This document shows, in pieces, positions 48,001 to 61,275 of a stretch of 64,000 nt of DNA. Under the pieces are notes generated by a model. It made no database searches, was not told the origin of the DNA, and was given only the letters and a program-made list of their open reading frames with translations. The position numbers and the translations under genes are program-made. How positions within the stretch are numbered: the stretch's first letter is position 1; each line of letters begins with the position of its first letter. The stretch is taken from contig OX327696.1 in assembly GCA_946807835.1 (NCBI GenBank), positions 8,196,501-8,260,500 of the forward strand, in the 5' to 3' direction. Origin of the DNA: Ailanthus altissimus. Lineage: Eukaryota; Streptophyta; Magnoliopsida; Sapindales; Simaroubaceae.

Positions 48001-51000
48001 GCTTGCTAGTTCAGTAGATTTGACTGGAGTGCTTCTTGAGTCCGGCTTTGACAAATGTATCTGATTTTTGTTGGCCCATCTGCTTATCTGATTGACTACA
48101 TTTTCTTATGCAGTTTAGACTTGCATACGTTGCTCCTGAGTCCAGGGTGGTTGGTGCTGGGGAGTTGGTTGACCATCCAAAGAAAATTGCTCTCAATTAC
48201 CTTCGTGGATACTTTCTTATTGACTTTTTTGTTGTATTACCACTTCCTCAAGTGAGTTTAGTTTATCTTCCTTCTCACCACATCTCCCTCACTCTATGTG
48301 AAAACTTCTAATTTTCTGCTTTTCACTTATGATGGTGAATGTTCAAAATCTTCTTATTGGAAAATAAAGTTTTGAGCTTGGTTTGGGGTTTAAGTATCTA
48401 TTTGATAATCCATCATTGCCTATGATTAAAGTTTTTGGAAAATTTTCATAATCTAGTATGTTTGCTAATGAAAAGGACTCTCACTTAAAAGCAAAAAGAT
48501 GGTTAACAGCATTGGCCTTGGAGCTCTTACTAAAAACTGAAAGGAATAATTAACTCAATTGTATCACTTAAAAATGTAATTCAACTGACCTCATGACTCT
48601 AGTTTTCATAAATTTATTTTGTAGCCATCTCCTTGCTCTTGTTTCTTTTCATGAATTTCTCCTTATATTTGTTTGGCTTTTTCCTCTTTCCTACTCGGGA
48701 AAAAAATCTTATAAAACCCAATGGATAGTCTGTGTGTGCACCTCTCTCTCTCTCTATATATATATTTATAGATATATATACACACACACACATATATATG
48801 CCCAAAATGAGGCGCACACACAGAGTATCCCTTGGGTATATATATACACACAAACATATACTTTCTAAAACAGTTTAGTGGAGGAAACATATTTGTCCTG
48901 GGTATGGATGTATTAATATATATTTTTAACACAAAAACTAGTTTCTATCTTGAAAGACGTTGAATTCTTATGTGTCAATTGACCTTCTGTGAAGTGATGC
49001 TGTCTATGGGTTCATGACAATACTTGATTTTTGTCTATATAGAGAGTAAAGGGCCAAACTGTTGTTTATTTTTTCGTTTTCCTATTGTAATTAATATTTT
49101 TTGTTGCTTGCAATTGACTGTTATCTACAGTGCTACATAAAATTGTTAATTCTACTATATAAATTGTTATTTTTGTATATTTGAGTGTATCAGTTCACTG
49201 AACTTTTTTCAAGTGTTCATGTAAAAATAGTACTTGCGGATCAGAGGACAGGATCATAATCTTTCATGTCTTGTCAGTTTAGACTCTTCAATAGTGGATT
49301 TAGTTTGAAGGATTTTGTAGCCAATGTTCGTCTTCAATTCCCTTAGACAAGGGAATTAGTTGTTTGTTCTTTTTTCTTTTGATAATGAATACTAAATTCT
49401 TGTGGACCTACAAGCATATCATGATGTCTCATAGAAATAATTATCTGAAAGTTCATATCTATCAGTTGAGTTTGCTCAAGGAATACAATTTTAAAATATC
49501 CAAGGACTCGGGTCCAATTGTAAATTTTGATGAGATCATTTTGTATGGAGGAAAACTGTTTCAGCTTATGATATATACTTAACAAGAGGCAAAAGGCAAG
49601 GCCTCTAAGAATTGGCTGAGAGTCTTGACCATGGCATAAATATGCACATGAATGTGAGTTGGCTGGTAGATGAGAAGGTCTATCTTTTCTGCTATATTGA
49701 GTTGTCTCTGAAAACAGAAAAAATAATATTGTTGCTTATTAAAATTCTTATTTGATAAAAGGGTTTAAAAAATTCTGTGGACATTTATGCACAATGGTTT
49801 TCTTGAATCTACTAAAAAACACCTACCTGTGTCCCTGCAGGTATTTGCATCCATGACTTATGAAACAGGCTTTGTTGTGATACATATCTACTGTTTTCTC
49901 CTTCAAAGTATTTCCTTCACTTGTTTGCAGGTCATAATCTTGTTGGTCCTACCAAAGTTCCTGGGATCATCTGGAGCAAATTATGCCAAAAATCTTTTGC
50001 GTGCAGCAGTTCTTATTCAGTATATTCCCAGGTTGTACAGGTTTCTACCTCTGTTTGCTGGTCGGTCACCAACTGGCTTCATATTTGAGTCAGCATGGAC
50101 AAATTTTTTTATTAATCTATGCAGCTTCATATTGTCTGGACATGTTGTTGGGTCATGGTGGTACCTCTTTGGGTTACAGGTAAGAGAGGTGGTTGTGCAG
50201 TTAAAAATGTGTTTTCTTTCAAATGCTTTTTTTTTTTCGAGCCACTTGCTGCATCTGGAAATTGTTATAAACTCGGATATGCTTTACTTCTGCATATTCT
50301 CAGCTTCTGAACTGTTTGCTATAATTTTATGAATCAGTTTTCACCATCTATAACATGAGAAGCATGGGCATAGCACAATCCCTTATCAATAATTTCTTAA
50401 GTGATAATTAAACAATCATAATACTGCATCATTCTCCTTTTGATTAATAATCACTACATAAAATTCTTACATAGCATTGTATTGCTAGTCAGAAAATGAC
50501 TAATCTTGGACATTATTCACTATGTTGCCAGTATATTAAACGTTTGATAACTTCAGAATTAAAGACACAATTTCTTATGTCTTACTGTGGTTGCTAATAA
50601 ATTATTCTTTTGTGTATGTCAGTGTACTTCTGTGTAAGCCATATGTAACATGCATGAGAAATCTAACGAGGCTCATTTTTAATTTTGAAAATTGGGTTGT
50701 CATCTTCATCAACTAGAGGGGGAAATGACCTTTCTTTGTAAGATTCTTATGTATCTTCTTAATCACTTTAAGCAATTAAATAGATTTCATCTTGTAATCT
50801 AATTAATATGATTAACATTTTTAACTTTGATGATTATGTCCTGGCATTTCTTCTTTTCTTTGTATATGTTCAATATAGTTTGACATGATGGGCAATGTAT
50901 TCAATCCATCTTTGATGCTTTGATTCCTTCAATTCATGATTAACTGGAAGTTTTGAGAAGTTTCTGTATTTCTCATCCTCTTCTTCCTCTTTCTTGTCCA

Positions 51001-54000
51001 GAGGGTTAATCAATGCCTTCGAGATGCCTGTCATGCCTCTTCGATTGACCCATATTGTATGAAATTCATAGATTGTGGCCATGGGAATGATATTGGACAA
51101 TTTATACTCAATGACGAATGGAAGAGATGGAAAAACAATAAGAATGCTACTGCTTGTTTTACAGAAGACGGTTTTTCTTATGGAATCTACATACAAGCTG
51201 TCAACCTTACCACTGAACGTAGTATCATCACCAGATATATATATTCACTGTTTTGGGGATTTCAGGTAATTTATATTACCTCTTCATTTTGGCTATGTAT
51301 ATATATATATTGTTTTTTTTTTATGTTAATTAACTTATAGGAAAGGGCTCAGTTGGTAATAGGACAGTTAGAAGTAGGTTTTTGACTGTTTTAAACTGAC
51401 AAAAACTTTGCCCTGTAATTATATAATAAGTCAGTGCACTGCCTTTCTTAGAGGCTTAAATATGAGGGACCATACCTCAGTTGGGAATCAAGCCTGATAA
51501 AACCTGGTTGCCTTTGCCTCATTTTTCATATTGTGATGTGTATTATCAGTAATCACTTCTATATCTATTATCCTATGACGTTGAAAGACTGTTGAGCTTT
51601 GTTCTTATGTATAGAAGCTCTGACGTGATTATACCTTTTTCATACAATGGCAATATGTTTTAACATAACAATAAATTCAGTTTATTTTTCCTTGAAATAC
51701 TTCATAACCAGTTCATGTCATGTACTTTCCTTATCTATTGAGCTGTATTATTGGTAAAACTAATTCCAATTGTTAAATGAATGTTATCACTTACTACTAG
51801 CTTAATTATACAGCTTCTTTACATTATCTTTTCTGTTTGATTTATGAAGCAAATCAGTACTCTTGCGGGAAATCAAATCCCAAGCTATTTTGTTTGGGAA
51901 GTCGTTTTTACCATGGCCATCATTGGACTGGGACTCTTGCTCTTTGCTTTTCTCATTGGAAATATGCAGAACTTTCTCCAGGCTCTTGTAAAGAGGTATT
52001 ACTTACTAATTCTTTCTCAGAAAATTTTTCTTACAGAAGCCACTTTGAAAATATGGCTATTACTTTTCCTACTGAACTTTCTTACAGTCAATTGGACAAA
52101 CAAAAGAATTTCGTATACCTTTAAAATTTATTTTCTTCTTAGAATGCAGTACTTGCATGTATGTAAAACACCTGTAATATTTTAATTTGGAATTTGTGTT
52201 CTGAGTAATGATTATTTTTGGTTGTGTTATTGATTGCTTTAGAAGTCATCTTTTCCTTTAGGTTTTAGGTGTGCATAACTTGTTTGGACAGCTGTGTATT
52301 TAGTTAAAAAACGAAAAATGAGTCACAAATCAATGCTAACCTGGAGCCATCTCACTCATGTTTGGACATTCAGTATTAAAAGAAAATTGATATTGTTAAT
52401 CTGAAAATGAAATGAATGTCACTAAGACCTTCCAATAAGAATTTTGCTTGATAATTTTGGTTTGCTTTCCCAGGAGGTTGGAAATGTCACTAAGACGTCG
52501 TGATGTGGAGCAATGGATGAGCCATCGACGCTTGCCTGAAGAACTAAGAAGGTACTTCAGTTTTGTGTATATGTAAGTATGTTAAGGATGCGTTAAAGTG
52601 TGTGTATTTCCTTGGAGAATGTGAAGTGGAGTCACATGAGTGTCTTAGCATATGTAAAGTGCAAGTAGTTCTCACACTTCAATGCATTTAGTGGTTGTGC
52701 TCTCCTTAGGTGGTTGAAATCCGTATCTAGATTATATCTACACTAACGCACACGCTCATGTTTAGTTATTGATTTTGTAAAATTTCCCATTGTCTCTTGT
52801 TATCATCTTCTTGTTAATTGAACATACTTTCTTTTCCCTTTTATTTCCTGGTAAGATGTGAGTTTTAAGATCCAAATGCCCCCAACCCCATAAGTTAATG
52901 ATCTGATATATGCACAAGCCGTTTGGCACATGTTCCGTGCCCCTTTAGGAGAACATACTACATTATTACAACTGAAAAGAACAAACCCTATGTATTTATT
53001 GTTGCAAAAGTCAAACCTTGTAAACCATGCTTACCTCAGTAAAAGTTGAATGTAATTGTTGGTGGACAATCCTGCCTTCTTGGATCATATTTTATATGCT
53101 TGAGGAATGCATTATTTGATAATAGGGACTGTGACGTGCATTTTGATTTTTATCCATATTTATTCTCCATAAAAAGACTATTTGTTTATCTCTTCAAACT
53201 CACCTTTGCAAATTTTGGATAAATCTGAATGAACATATGTAAATTACCTTTGAGAAAAATTGACTCAGATGTATATTATGTGAATGAAGATATTAAAAAT
53301 TAGTTCAGTACTTTCGAATTTGTTTCTGTTTTTTGGTACATTTGACAAATACAGTATGGAAGTTTTCAAAGAAGAAGCACAAACCTGATGTCTTTCTTTC
53401 ATTCTGTTCTTTAGATTTATATACACTGTAGTTCTGTCAAAATAGTATCATAAATCTAGACCATATTTGTTCCCAAGTAGTATAACTCATGTGATTACAA
53501 AGTAACACATCTTCTTGACTCTAAAAAATTACAAGTCAAAATATTTTAAAGATCTTGTAGATATGTCGATTATAATATATAAAGTCGAGCAAAAATGCCA
53601 TTATGCTGAAGAGCTGGTCTAGGCTTCAGCTTTGTTACCTGCTTAATCAAGGGCTGTACCATTTCTCTTTTCTTTGGTAGTAATTTTAGACTATGGCATT
53701 GATGAAAATGTTGATGGTGTTTTTTCATTTAGTTCTTTCATTACGTGATGGAGCATTTGTTCACATATTAACTCATAAACTTGCTCCATTGCATAGGCAA
53801 GTACGAGAAGCTGAACGATATAGTTGGGCTGCTACCAGAGGGGTAAACGAAGAAATGCTTCTTGAGAATTTGCCTGAAGACCTTCTGAGAGATATAAGAC
53901 ACCATCTCTTCAAATTTGTTAAGAATGTAAGACACAGTATATTCTATTGCAATAATAAGTTGTTTCTTTGTAATGCATGCTGATTGAAAGCAATAATAAG

Positions 54001-56368
54001 GTTATGAAATGGAAAGTCACATGCTTTTTGTCTGGGCATTTAGTTGAACCTGCGAGCAACTAGTTTGGGCAAATCATGTGGCCTTACATAATCAGACTTC
54101 TGTAAGATGTCGAAAGCCAATAGAAAGCAAACTTTACAATGCGTAGAAAGTTTATGGATGGAGTAAGAAGAGAGAGAAAATCCTTTAGATTAAAATTGAA
54201 TGAGCTAGGACTCTTTAGGAAACTGGTGGGTATATCCCGGGACCAGGGTGCCTCATTTGACTGCTAGTTTCTTTGTAGTTCATGAGAAATCCAATTCATT
54301 GAGAAAGATGTAAATGTTTATGACACGTTGGGATATATGTTATCAATGCGATATACTAACGATAAGGCATGTAAACAATTGGTTGACAAATTCAGGAAAT
54401 ATAAACTGAAACTATTTTGCCCTAAAGAATTCTAGATAATCAACAATGTTAAACTTGTGTAAAACTCTCATTAGTTACTACAATTGTGTAATTTGCAGGT
54501 TCGAATTTTTTCTCTGATGGATGAGCCTATATTAGATGCTATTTGTGAGAGACTGAAACAAAAGACGTACATCAAGGGAAGCAAAATTTTACAGCGTGGT
54601 GGTCTGATTGAGAAGATGGTTTTTATTGTGCGTGGGAAAATGGAGAGCATTGGTGAAGATGGGAATAAAGTTCCCTTATCTGAGGGGGATGCTTGTGGTG
54701 AAGAACTTCTTACATGGTGTCTTGAACATTCTTCGGCCAACAGAGGTATTATGATGACTAGTTAAACTAATTTTTTCTCTTGGTGCATATTGTGACTGCA
54801 TGTTTTAGGATTTCAAAATTTTGACCATTCAATTTGCAACTTGCAATTTCCAAAATATTTTGCCGTACTTTATAATGCCTTAACATCAAGCCTAAATTAT
54901 TTCATGAACATGGTTTCAGTTGCAGATATTAAGAAAATCAGGACCCCTGGGCAGCGGTTGCGTAGCAACCGGATGGTAATATGCGTAACTAATGTAGAGG
55001 CATTTTCACTTAGAGCTGCAGATCTTGAAGAAGTAACCAGTCTTTTTGCTCGATTCTTGCGGAGTCCTCGTGTTCAAGGAGCCATAAGGTTATTTCTACG
55101 TTAATTTATATAAAGCAATATTCTTAATATGCGAAACAGTCTGGCTGTTTATGATGGATTATAGTGCAAGTTGATATCTATCCAATATACTCTTTTCCTT
55201 TCTCCAACTAACAATTTGGAAAAGCCTCTTTAATAGGATTATGAAAATTAATCTTCTATCTCATTTAGATAGTAAATTTATGAAATGAAAATATGAAAAA
55301 CTTTTGAAGTTTAGCTTTTGTGAATAGAACGTTGAACATTGAAGTGTGATGTGTGTTCCTGTACTTTGCATGAGATTTTGACAAGGAGTTATTTTCTTAG
55401 AGTCGGAGGCATCACAGTGTAAGCCTTACATGCCTGTCATACACCATTTGTCAGTTCTACTGTCCCAGTTAGGCATCCTTTTTTCTGTTCTTGTGAGCTC
55501 CTTTCCCCATGTTGGCCCCAGAAACATCCTTTGAAATCCTACTTCTTGCTTTAATCAGCATTATTACTGATTTTTCAGTGGGTTTTGAGATAATCTTGTT
55601 TGAGAAACCTGAATTTTGGTTTAGCACAGTTCCAGCACCACATAGACTTCTTCCTGTTGCTAAAGTAGTTTATGTCTCGTAACCTCCTCTTTATAAATTT
55701 GCAATGAACAACAAAAGAATTTGAGATGAATCCAAGTGTATTCACTTGACATTGTTTTCCACTAGCTCATGAGAAAGAAATCATTTAGAAACCCTATGAT
55801 TGATGCGGGGAAAGAGAGAGTCATAATTCTCAGCATTTGGAAATCCCATGGACTTCAGTTTGCTTTCTGCATTATATATATATACATTGTTACATGTGAA
55901 ACACACCTATCCACAGAACCTTTGTATTTAATGATTATCAGCATAAAAAATGATTGTGAAACTTAGAAAATCCTAAAACTAATTCCTTATTACTTTCATT
56001 GATCATCATTGATTCAATTTTTGTAAGGTTCCTTTTAGTTGACAAACATAGACCTTCACATGCTATCCACAAACAGGCCATTAATATCCCAAGAATGCTG
56101 TATATGCACCATATTGTGATACTGCATCTCTACTGTAGAAGCAAGCAGACTATTTCTTGGATCTCTTTATCTGTAACAAAATATCTTGATTTTGTCTTTT
56201 GTTTATGTTTTATACATGACATAATAGTGACACCTCGGTTTTCATGATAGGTATGAATCTCCCTATTGGCGAACACTCGCTGCCATCCGAATTCAAGTTG
56301 CATGGCGATACAGGAAGAAGCGTCTGAGACGTGCAGAATCCTCTGAGTCAAGTTCATCTTCCAGATAA
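39032..56368 (+). CDS. CNGC20: Cyclic nucleotide-gated ion channel, CNGC20/CNGC19 type (12 coding exons, 774 aa)
   Basis: Coding exons: 39032-39532, 41118-41309, 47187-47285, 48114-48251, 49931-50179, 51002-51265, 51850-51995, 52474-52551, 53797-53926, 54499-54745, 54926-55088, 56251-56368. All introns are GT-AG and the frame is open throughout; the total of 2325 nt encodes 774 residues (Arabidopsis CNGC20 is about 760). The N-terminal region carries the group's cysteine cluster, [12 protein letters not shown], with C138, C143 and C146. S1 is near 207-229, S2 244-266, S3 297-318, an arginine-bearing S4 331-352, S5 365-390, pore filter AGNQ 487-490 and S6 to about 515. The C-linker is followed by the cyclic-nucleotide-binding domain from about 600 with [10 protein letters not shown] at 666-675, then an IQ-type calmodulin site ([13 protein letters not shown]) near 748-760. 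Known CNGC19/20 proteins are plasma-membrane calcium channels in immunity and cell-death control. The start is the first ATG after the acceptor at 39015. CNGC19 and CNGC20 cannot be separated by eye. Confidence 0.95.
41797..41986 (+). repeat. Copia B 5' LTR
   Basis: This matches 46039-46216 closely; the other copy lacks about 12 bases near 41880. It contains a TATA-like CTATATATTTG and a poly(A)-type AATAAA at 41953-41958. The 3' edge is uncertain by one or two bases because both copies continue CTATA. Confidence 0.88.
42537..46031 (+). pseudogene. Copia B gag-pol, gag mostly deleted
   Basis: A start-like ATG at 42537 leads, with one frame change, into [12 protein letters not shown], the beginning of a gag protein. 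Only about a dozen codons later comes [13 protein letters not shown], the protease active site (D at 42724-42726). Most of gag and its zinc knuckle are missing. The integrase part (from 43075) keeps [14 protein letters not shown] and CDICQFAKH but reads LIHSNIW where the first catalytic aspartate is expected. A TAG follows RTDNGK at 43507-43509, and [11 protein letters not shown] carries the glutamate of the triad. The reverse transcriptase is split over 44600-45201, with [11 protein letters not shown] intact. RNase H pieces extend to about 46000 ([14 protein letters not shown]). Confidence 0.88.
46039..46216 (+). repeat. Copia B 3' LTR
   Basis: This is a direct repeat of 41797-41986, starting TGTTAGCAA right after the polypurine tract. 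AATAAA lies at 46183-46188 in the sense direction of the host gene. Confidence 0.88.
46299..46552. repeat. Segment bounded by related words, SINE-like core
   Basis: AAGCTAGTAGGAAAGGGCC near 46302 and AAGTTGGTAGGTCAGGGCC near 46512 are related words in direct orientation, each followed by an ATTAAG word. Between them the minus strand reads GGCATCAGAGCTAGGTTAG and later TGTTTGAATCTC, similar to the A and B boxes of tRNA-derived plant repeats. It is a candidate SINE remnant; no poly(A)-like tail or target duplication was defined. Confidence 0.3.
47041..47065. repeat. (TTTA)n microsatellite
   Basis: Several TTTA tetranucleotides lie in tandem in CNGC intron 3, just upstream of the third coding exon. 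Confidence 0.85.
48747..48860. repeat. Compound CT/AT/AC microsatellite
   Basis: Runs of CT, AT and AC dinucleotides follow one another inside a CNGC intron. Overlapping reading frames on both strands here are repeat artefacts. Confidence 0.85.
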
Positions 56369-59300
56369 TCTTCCTTTCCTTTTTAGTTAGTATGCACATG
56401 ATCGTATGCAGTAAAGCTAACAGCTCAAATTATATGCTCACTTTTGTATAAAATACCACATAACTTATGAGCACAGCTATAGAAATTTCTTCCTTAATAT
56501 CTTCATTACAAATTCTCTTTGTTGAGTTGAATCATTTTTGCAGCATAATCGTTAATCTATCTCAAGTTCTGATGTCATATTTGCTAAAATAGAAATACCA
56601 ATTTTGTTCTTCTAATTGCTTAAATCTTTTCAGTAATACAAGCTTACATTGTCAAAGTGTTAAGGAGATGAATGGTTTGAAAATTTTACAGTTGGATTGG
56701 ACATCCTTACAGGCTTATATAGATTATATTTAATGGATGAGAATTTTTTTTAACTTAAAAACTTTTTACTCAAAATTTTACATAAGGTTTTTAAATTTTT
56801 TTATTTCACTTTGTGAATTTTTTTTTTTCTCAAGGTTTGCTAGGGAGTTAAATACCCTTAATTGATTAAATCTTACTCTTACTTATTACTCGAATTCGGG
56901 TGAGCACAGTTACTGTGCAGTTTGGTGACCATTCCGAATAATGACTTGAGGGCAAAATTTCACTTTGTAAGTTAGCTACTAATAAATGCTATATTTTTAC
57001 TTTAAATCTATATCATCAAATTAAAAGGTGAGGATATATTACATATACAAACTCATTTATATAAACCAATATGGCAAAAATTGTTTGAAAGAGAAATTAA
57101 ATAACTCAACACAATAAATGAAAAAAAAAATTATCATATCAAATTGTACGGATGAGTTTGTATGCAAATTTGTATGTTCAATATTACTCTTTATCTTACA
57201 TTTTGATTTTAAATCTAAACTATTAAATTAAAGGGTGGGTATCATGTGTACAGTTGTATGTTGTAAGGTGAGTTGTGTTGTGATAAATAAAGTAGTATTC
57301 TAAGTCTTTTCATATTATGTTATTTTATCATCCAATTAATGCATGTTGCATCATGTGAAAAAAGAAAATCAAAATACTACATGAAATGTGTAATCTTATG
57401 CTTGCAATCCATGTCAACCTCTTTTTGAATACACACACACCGTGAAATGAAAGATAAGATATTTGAGTGAGATTAGCAAGCACTAAAACACTATATACTG
57501 GATCATTACTGAACCCAGCTACCATTTTTTTTTTTAAAAGAGTAATGATAAATCCATCCCCACATTTTGTGTAAACATCCTATGTAATGCTTTAATCAGG
57601 ATCATATTCTCAATAGAGCCAGTACAATTACATAAAAATTGGGCTGGAAAGCTGTTGACGCTAAGCCCTGCCCACTTAAAAGTAGCCCAGAAAGTTTTAG
57701 TTGTAGGGATAAACATTTTTCGGTAAGTTCAGTTTTTTTAAATCTTTTAATTAAAAATTAAATTGACGAGGTGTTGAATCAACTAAATTGGTTCGATTCA
57801 ATTTAATTTTTAATTTGGACTTTTAGTATTCTATAGATTTAAATTAGGCTCACTTTTAACATAGACGGTCTAATTCGGTTTAGTTCTCAATTTTGATTTT
57901 ATTTTTAAATTATTATGTGTATTTTTTTTTTATATAAAAAAATTTAATTTTACAATTCAATTCTCAATTTTAAAAGTCTCAAATTAAAAATTGAACTAAT
58001 TTTTTTGTTTTTTAAAATATAAAATCAAAAACCGAACTAGTTAAAACACAATTGAACTAAAATAGTTTAATTCACTTGGTTAAATTTAGTGTTTTTATTT
58101 TTTATTTTTTGTCTACTCTTACTATTTAATACACGATTTTATAAAAATTAAATCTATAATTTTAATTTTAATTTTTTTAATTAAAATTAAGTGCTAACTT
58201 TTCATAAAATTATGCATTAAATAAAGAGTAACTTTATCTATCTTATAAATATTATATCATCCTTTTAAACAAAAATGAAGAAAGTAATTTTGATATATTT
58301 AATCAATTTATTATAAATTAAACAAATTATTTTTTCACTAAATGTGATTGATGGACCATCAGAGATGAAAAAAAAAGTGATATCGATAGATGAACTTGTT
58401 ATTTTTTTCTTCGTTAAAAAGTCTGACAATTCAATGGGCGAGTCTATAAATCTATGAAAAACCAAATATACCCTCAAATAAATCACTTCAATTTTTTTTT
58501 TAAATCTCAAATAAAATCACTTCTATTTTAAGTTTTGATTTACGGTTTATATTTTGTTATATTTTCTAGTTTATAAGTTTTGTTTTTTAAAAAAAATTAA
58601 AATATATAATGAACAATTTAGTAGAAATTATTGGAAAATACAATAAATTTTTTGAAATATATATGAAATTAGATACTGTGCATACATTGGAATGTATAGT
58701 AGAAATAGAATAACTCTTGAAGTCTTAAGATTTGAAAGCCCATGTAAATCAAATCAAAGACTTCTGAGATTGTAATCATCACATGAGCAACTTAATTCAA
58801 AGTAATCAATACATGATTATTGTTAATCAGTAATCAATACATGATTATTGTTAATTTTTCAGATTTTTAGGTGTTGGTTGACAGTTGATATTGTGAAAAA
58901 AAAAATTAATAAAAATTTGATTGAGATTTGAGGAAATTTTGGTTATTATGATTTCTAACTTTTTAAAAACGGGAACCCGTTGGCATAACTATGATCTGAG
59001 CTAGTGGTAGTGTTAATACCGCATTAATTAAACATTTGTTAAAATAATACCAAAAAAATTCAGAAAAAAATAATACAAAATTGTTAGTAATAGAAATATA
59101 CAGACAAAATCTCTTGTATTAGGAAATTAATTAACTACACTCATGAAAAAATTGGAAATAAATTTGGAAAGTATCAGTAGCTAATCTTCATTCAAATTTG
59201 GAATGATTATCATTTTTTTTGGTAAAATTATTTAAAACTATCACCTTAGTTTCTATACTTTTGTTGAATTACTCATGAAATTTATGGTATTTTAAAAATT

Positions 59301-59486
59301 ATTAATTGAGTCTGTTAAAAACAAAAATGGTCATATTTCAAAGATAAAAATGATAGTAAAAAAAATATATTTTAAAACGATAATGGTAATAAAAATACCC
59401 TTATGCCTTAAAGAATGTAATTAGTAATTTTTAAAAAATTAAGAATCAAATGAATAATTTAATAAAATATAAAAAAAATTATATCA
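56369..59486. other. 3' flank of the CNGC gene, no further gene seen
   Basis: The CNGC 3' UTR begins here; a TATAAA near 56447 is the only weak poly(A)-signal-like word close to the stop. The rest is AT-rich, with a 28-bp tandem repeat at 58801-58855 listed separately. Small reading frames carry no known motif. Confidence 0.5.
58801..58855. repeat. 28-bp tandem duplication
   Basis: AGTAATCAATACATGATTAT plus TGTTAATC occurs at 58801-58828 and again at 58829-58855 without mismatch over the shared length. Confidence 0.9.
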
Positions 59487-59696
59487 TTTTGATCCTTACT
59501 TTTATGAATATATACTAACTTAGTCCTTACTTCTCCGATATATACCATGTCAGTCATTGTAGAGACCTTTTTGATAATTTTTTATTACTATTTTTATTTT
59601 TGAATAATTATCATTTTCGTCTCTATAAAGACTAATATGATATATATTGAACAAATGAGAACTAAATTAGTATATATTCATAATTAATGATTAAAA
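59487..59696. mobile_element. MITE-like foldback element
   Basis: The left arm 59487-59567 and the right arm 59619-59696 are inverted copies: ATGAATATATACTAACTTAG against, reversed, ATGAATATATACTAATTTAG, and GTCATTGTAGAGAC against GTCTTTATAGAGAC. A loop of about 50 bp separates them. Weaker inverted similarity may continue outward, so the true ends are not fixed. Confidence 0.65.
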
Positions 59697-60913
59697 TAGC
59701 ATTTTTTTTTAAAATACAAAGACTAAACTATTAACTTTTCTTTTAAAAATTTAGAGAGTTAATTAAATTTTTTTTTTAATCAACCAAAATTTAGATAGTT
59801 AATTAACCAAAATTTAGAGAGTTAATTGGAGTATTAAGTAAAAGAAAGAATGAAACTGAAAAATATGTTTCATTCACCAATGGACTGCCAATCAAATCAA
59901 TTTTGGCTTTTGGAAATCTACAATTAATTCAATTTCAAGTTCGTGCTTAAAAGTATGCGAAATGTGAAAAGAACATAAATTAAATTATATCATATTCTAA
60001 TGTATGTGATTTTATTTTTAATTAAACCAATTCAATAGATTAAAAGTTTTACAAACCGATTAATATCGAATAAATAGCATTAAACCCTCAAAGCACATGC
60101 TCAAAAAGAGTGCTGCATAGACTTAAAATCTTCTCATAATTTTTTAATTTTAAACACTACTTTTTAAAAAACAAATTGTTATTTCTTACCTACCAATCCA
60201 TAATGAAAACACATGAAATTCAGCTACATAATTAATTATGAAAACTTCGAAAATATAAATACCAAATTTTAAATTTGCTCTAAATACTTGACAAGAGTTC
60301 ATAATCACAGCTACAACATTACCGAAGCCTTTCTAATTATCAAAACATATATATGTATATATACAGAATTACATTATAAACTTATACAATTAAGACTTTG
60401 AATTACTTTCAAATATTTTGTGTGTGTACTTCAATGCATAATAATAATAATAGCTAAACTAACAAAGTCAAGAGATGAAAGATGGTGACCAATTAATATT
60501 TGGATTAATAATCCCCCTCCCCCTTTATGGCTGGACCATCTCCTTCTCTGCCCATCTTATTTAATGTGTTTTCTAAAACCACACGGTGACTGTGACCTGC
60601 CTCAATTTAATGCTTAGGTTAACTTGTTATTGTTTCTCTTCATTGAATTAATATTCAACTATTTTCAAATTTGTCATAAATATTATCAACATATCATATA
60701 CTTTAGTTGGCACATTTATTTTAGGAGCAATATTATATTTCTCAAATAAAATTTTAATTTAATGTGTCAAATAATCATTAAATAATAAAATAAAATAAAT
60801 TCTAAATAATAAAACAAAATTTTTAATTCAATTTAGTGTACTATGTTATTTGTACAAATATAATTTTTTTATTTTAATATTATTTATGATGTATATAATT
60901 TTTTATTTTTTTA

Positions 60914-61275
60914 AATTAATTGAATGTGTATATTTTACATAATTTTATTGGATGTATTTATTAACGACCCTTTTCACTTAATCTTTCTTTTCCTTTTTTT
61001 TTCCGCTTATGAGTAGTCTTAAATTAATTGAACGTGTATGTTGCCTTAATGACTCAATATTTGGTTAAAAATTTTCTCTTCACGAATAATTTTATACGTA
61101 CCAATCGTATAATTTAATAAAATTACTTTGATTATAACTGACCCATTTCACTTAACATTCTCTCTTTATGAGTAGTTTTAATAATTAATTGAATGCGTAT
61201 GCTACATAATTTTATTGGGTGTATTAGTTAATTATTCATTTCATTCTTTTAAAAAAATCTTCTTCTGAGTAGTTT
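60914..61275. repeat. Degenerate tandem repeat, three units
   Basis: Each unit starts TAAATTAATTGAATGTGTAT or a variant (60914, 61020, about 61178), continues with ACATAATTTTATTGG and a TTTCACTTAA or TTTCATT word, and ends TGAGTAGTTT or a variant. The middle unit is longer because of an inserted stretch. Confidence 0.65.

Noticed and set aside
48593..48932. Three overlapping reading frames on both strands
   Set aside because: They come from the CT/AT/AC microsatellite inside a CNGC intron.
50870..51196. 108-residue minus-strand reading frame
   Set aside because: It is antisense to the CNGC exon 51002-51265, whose sense translation is clearly channel sequence.
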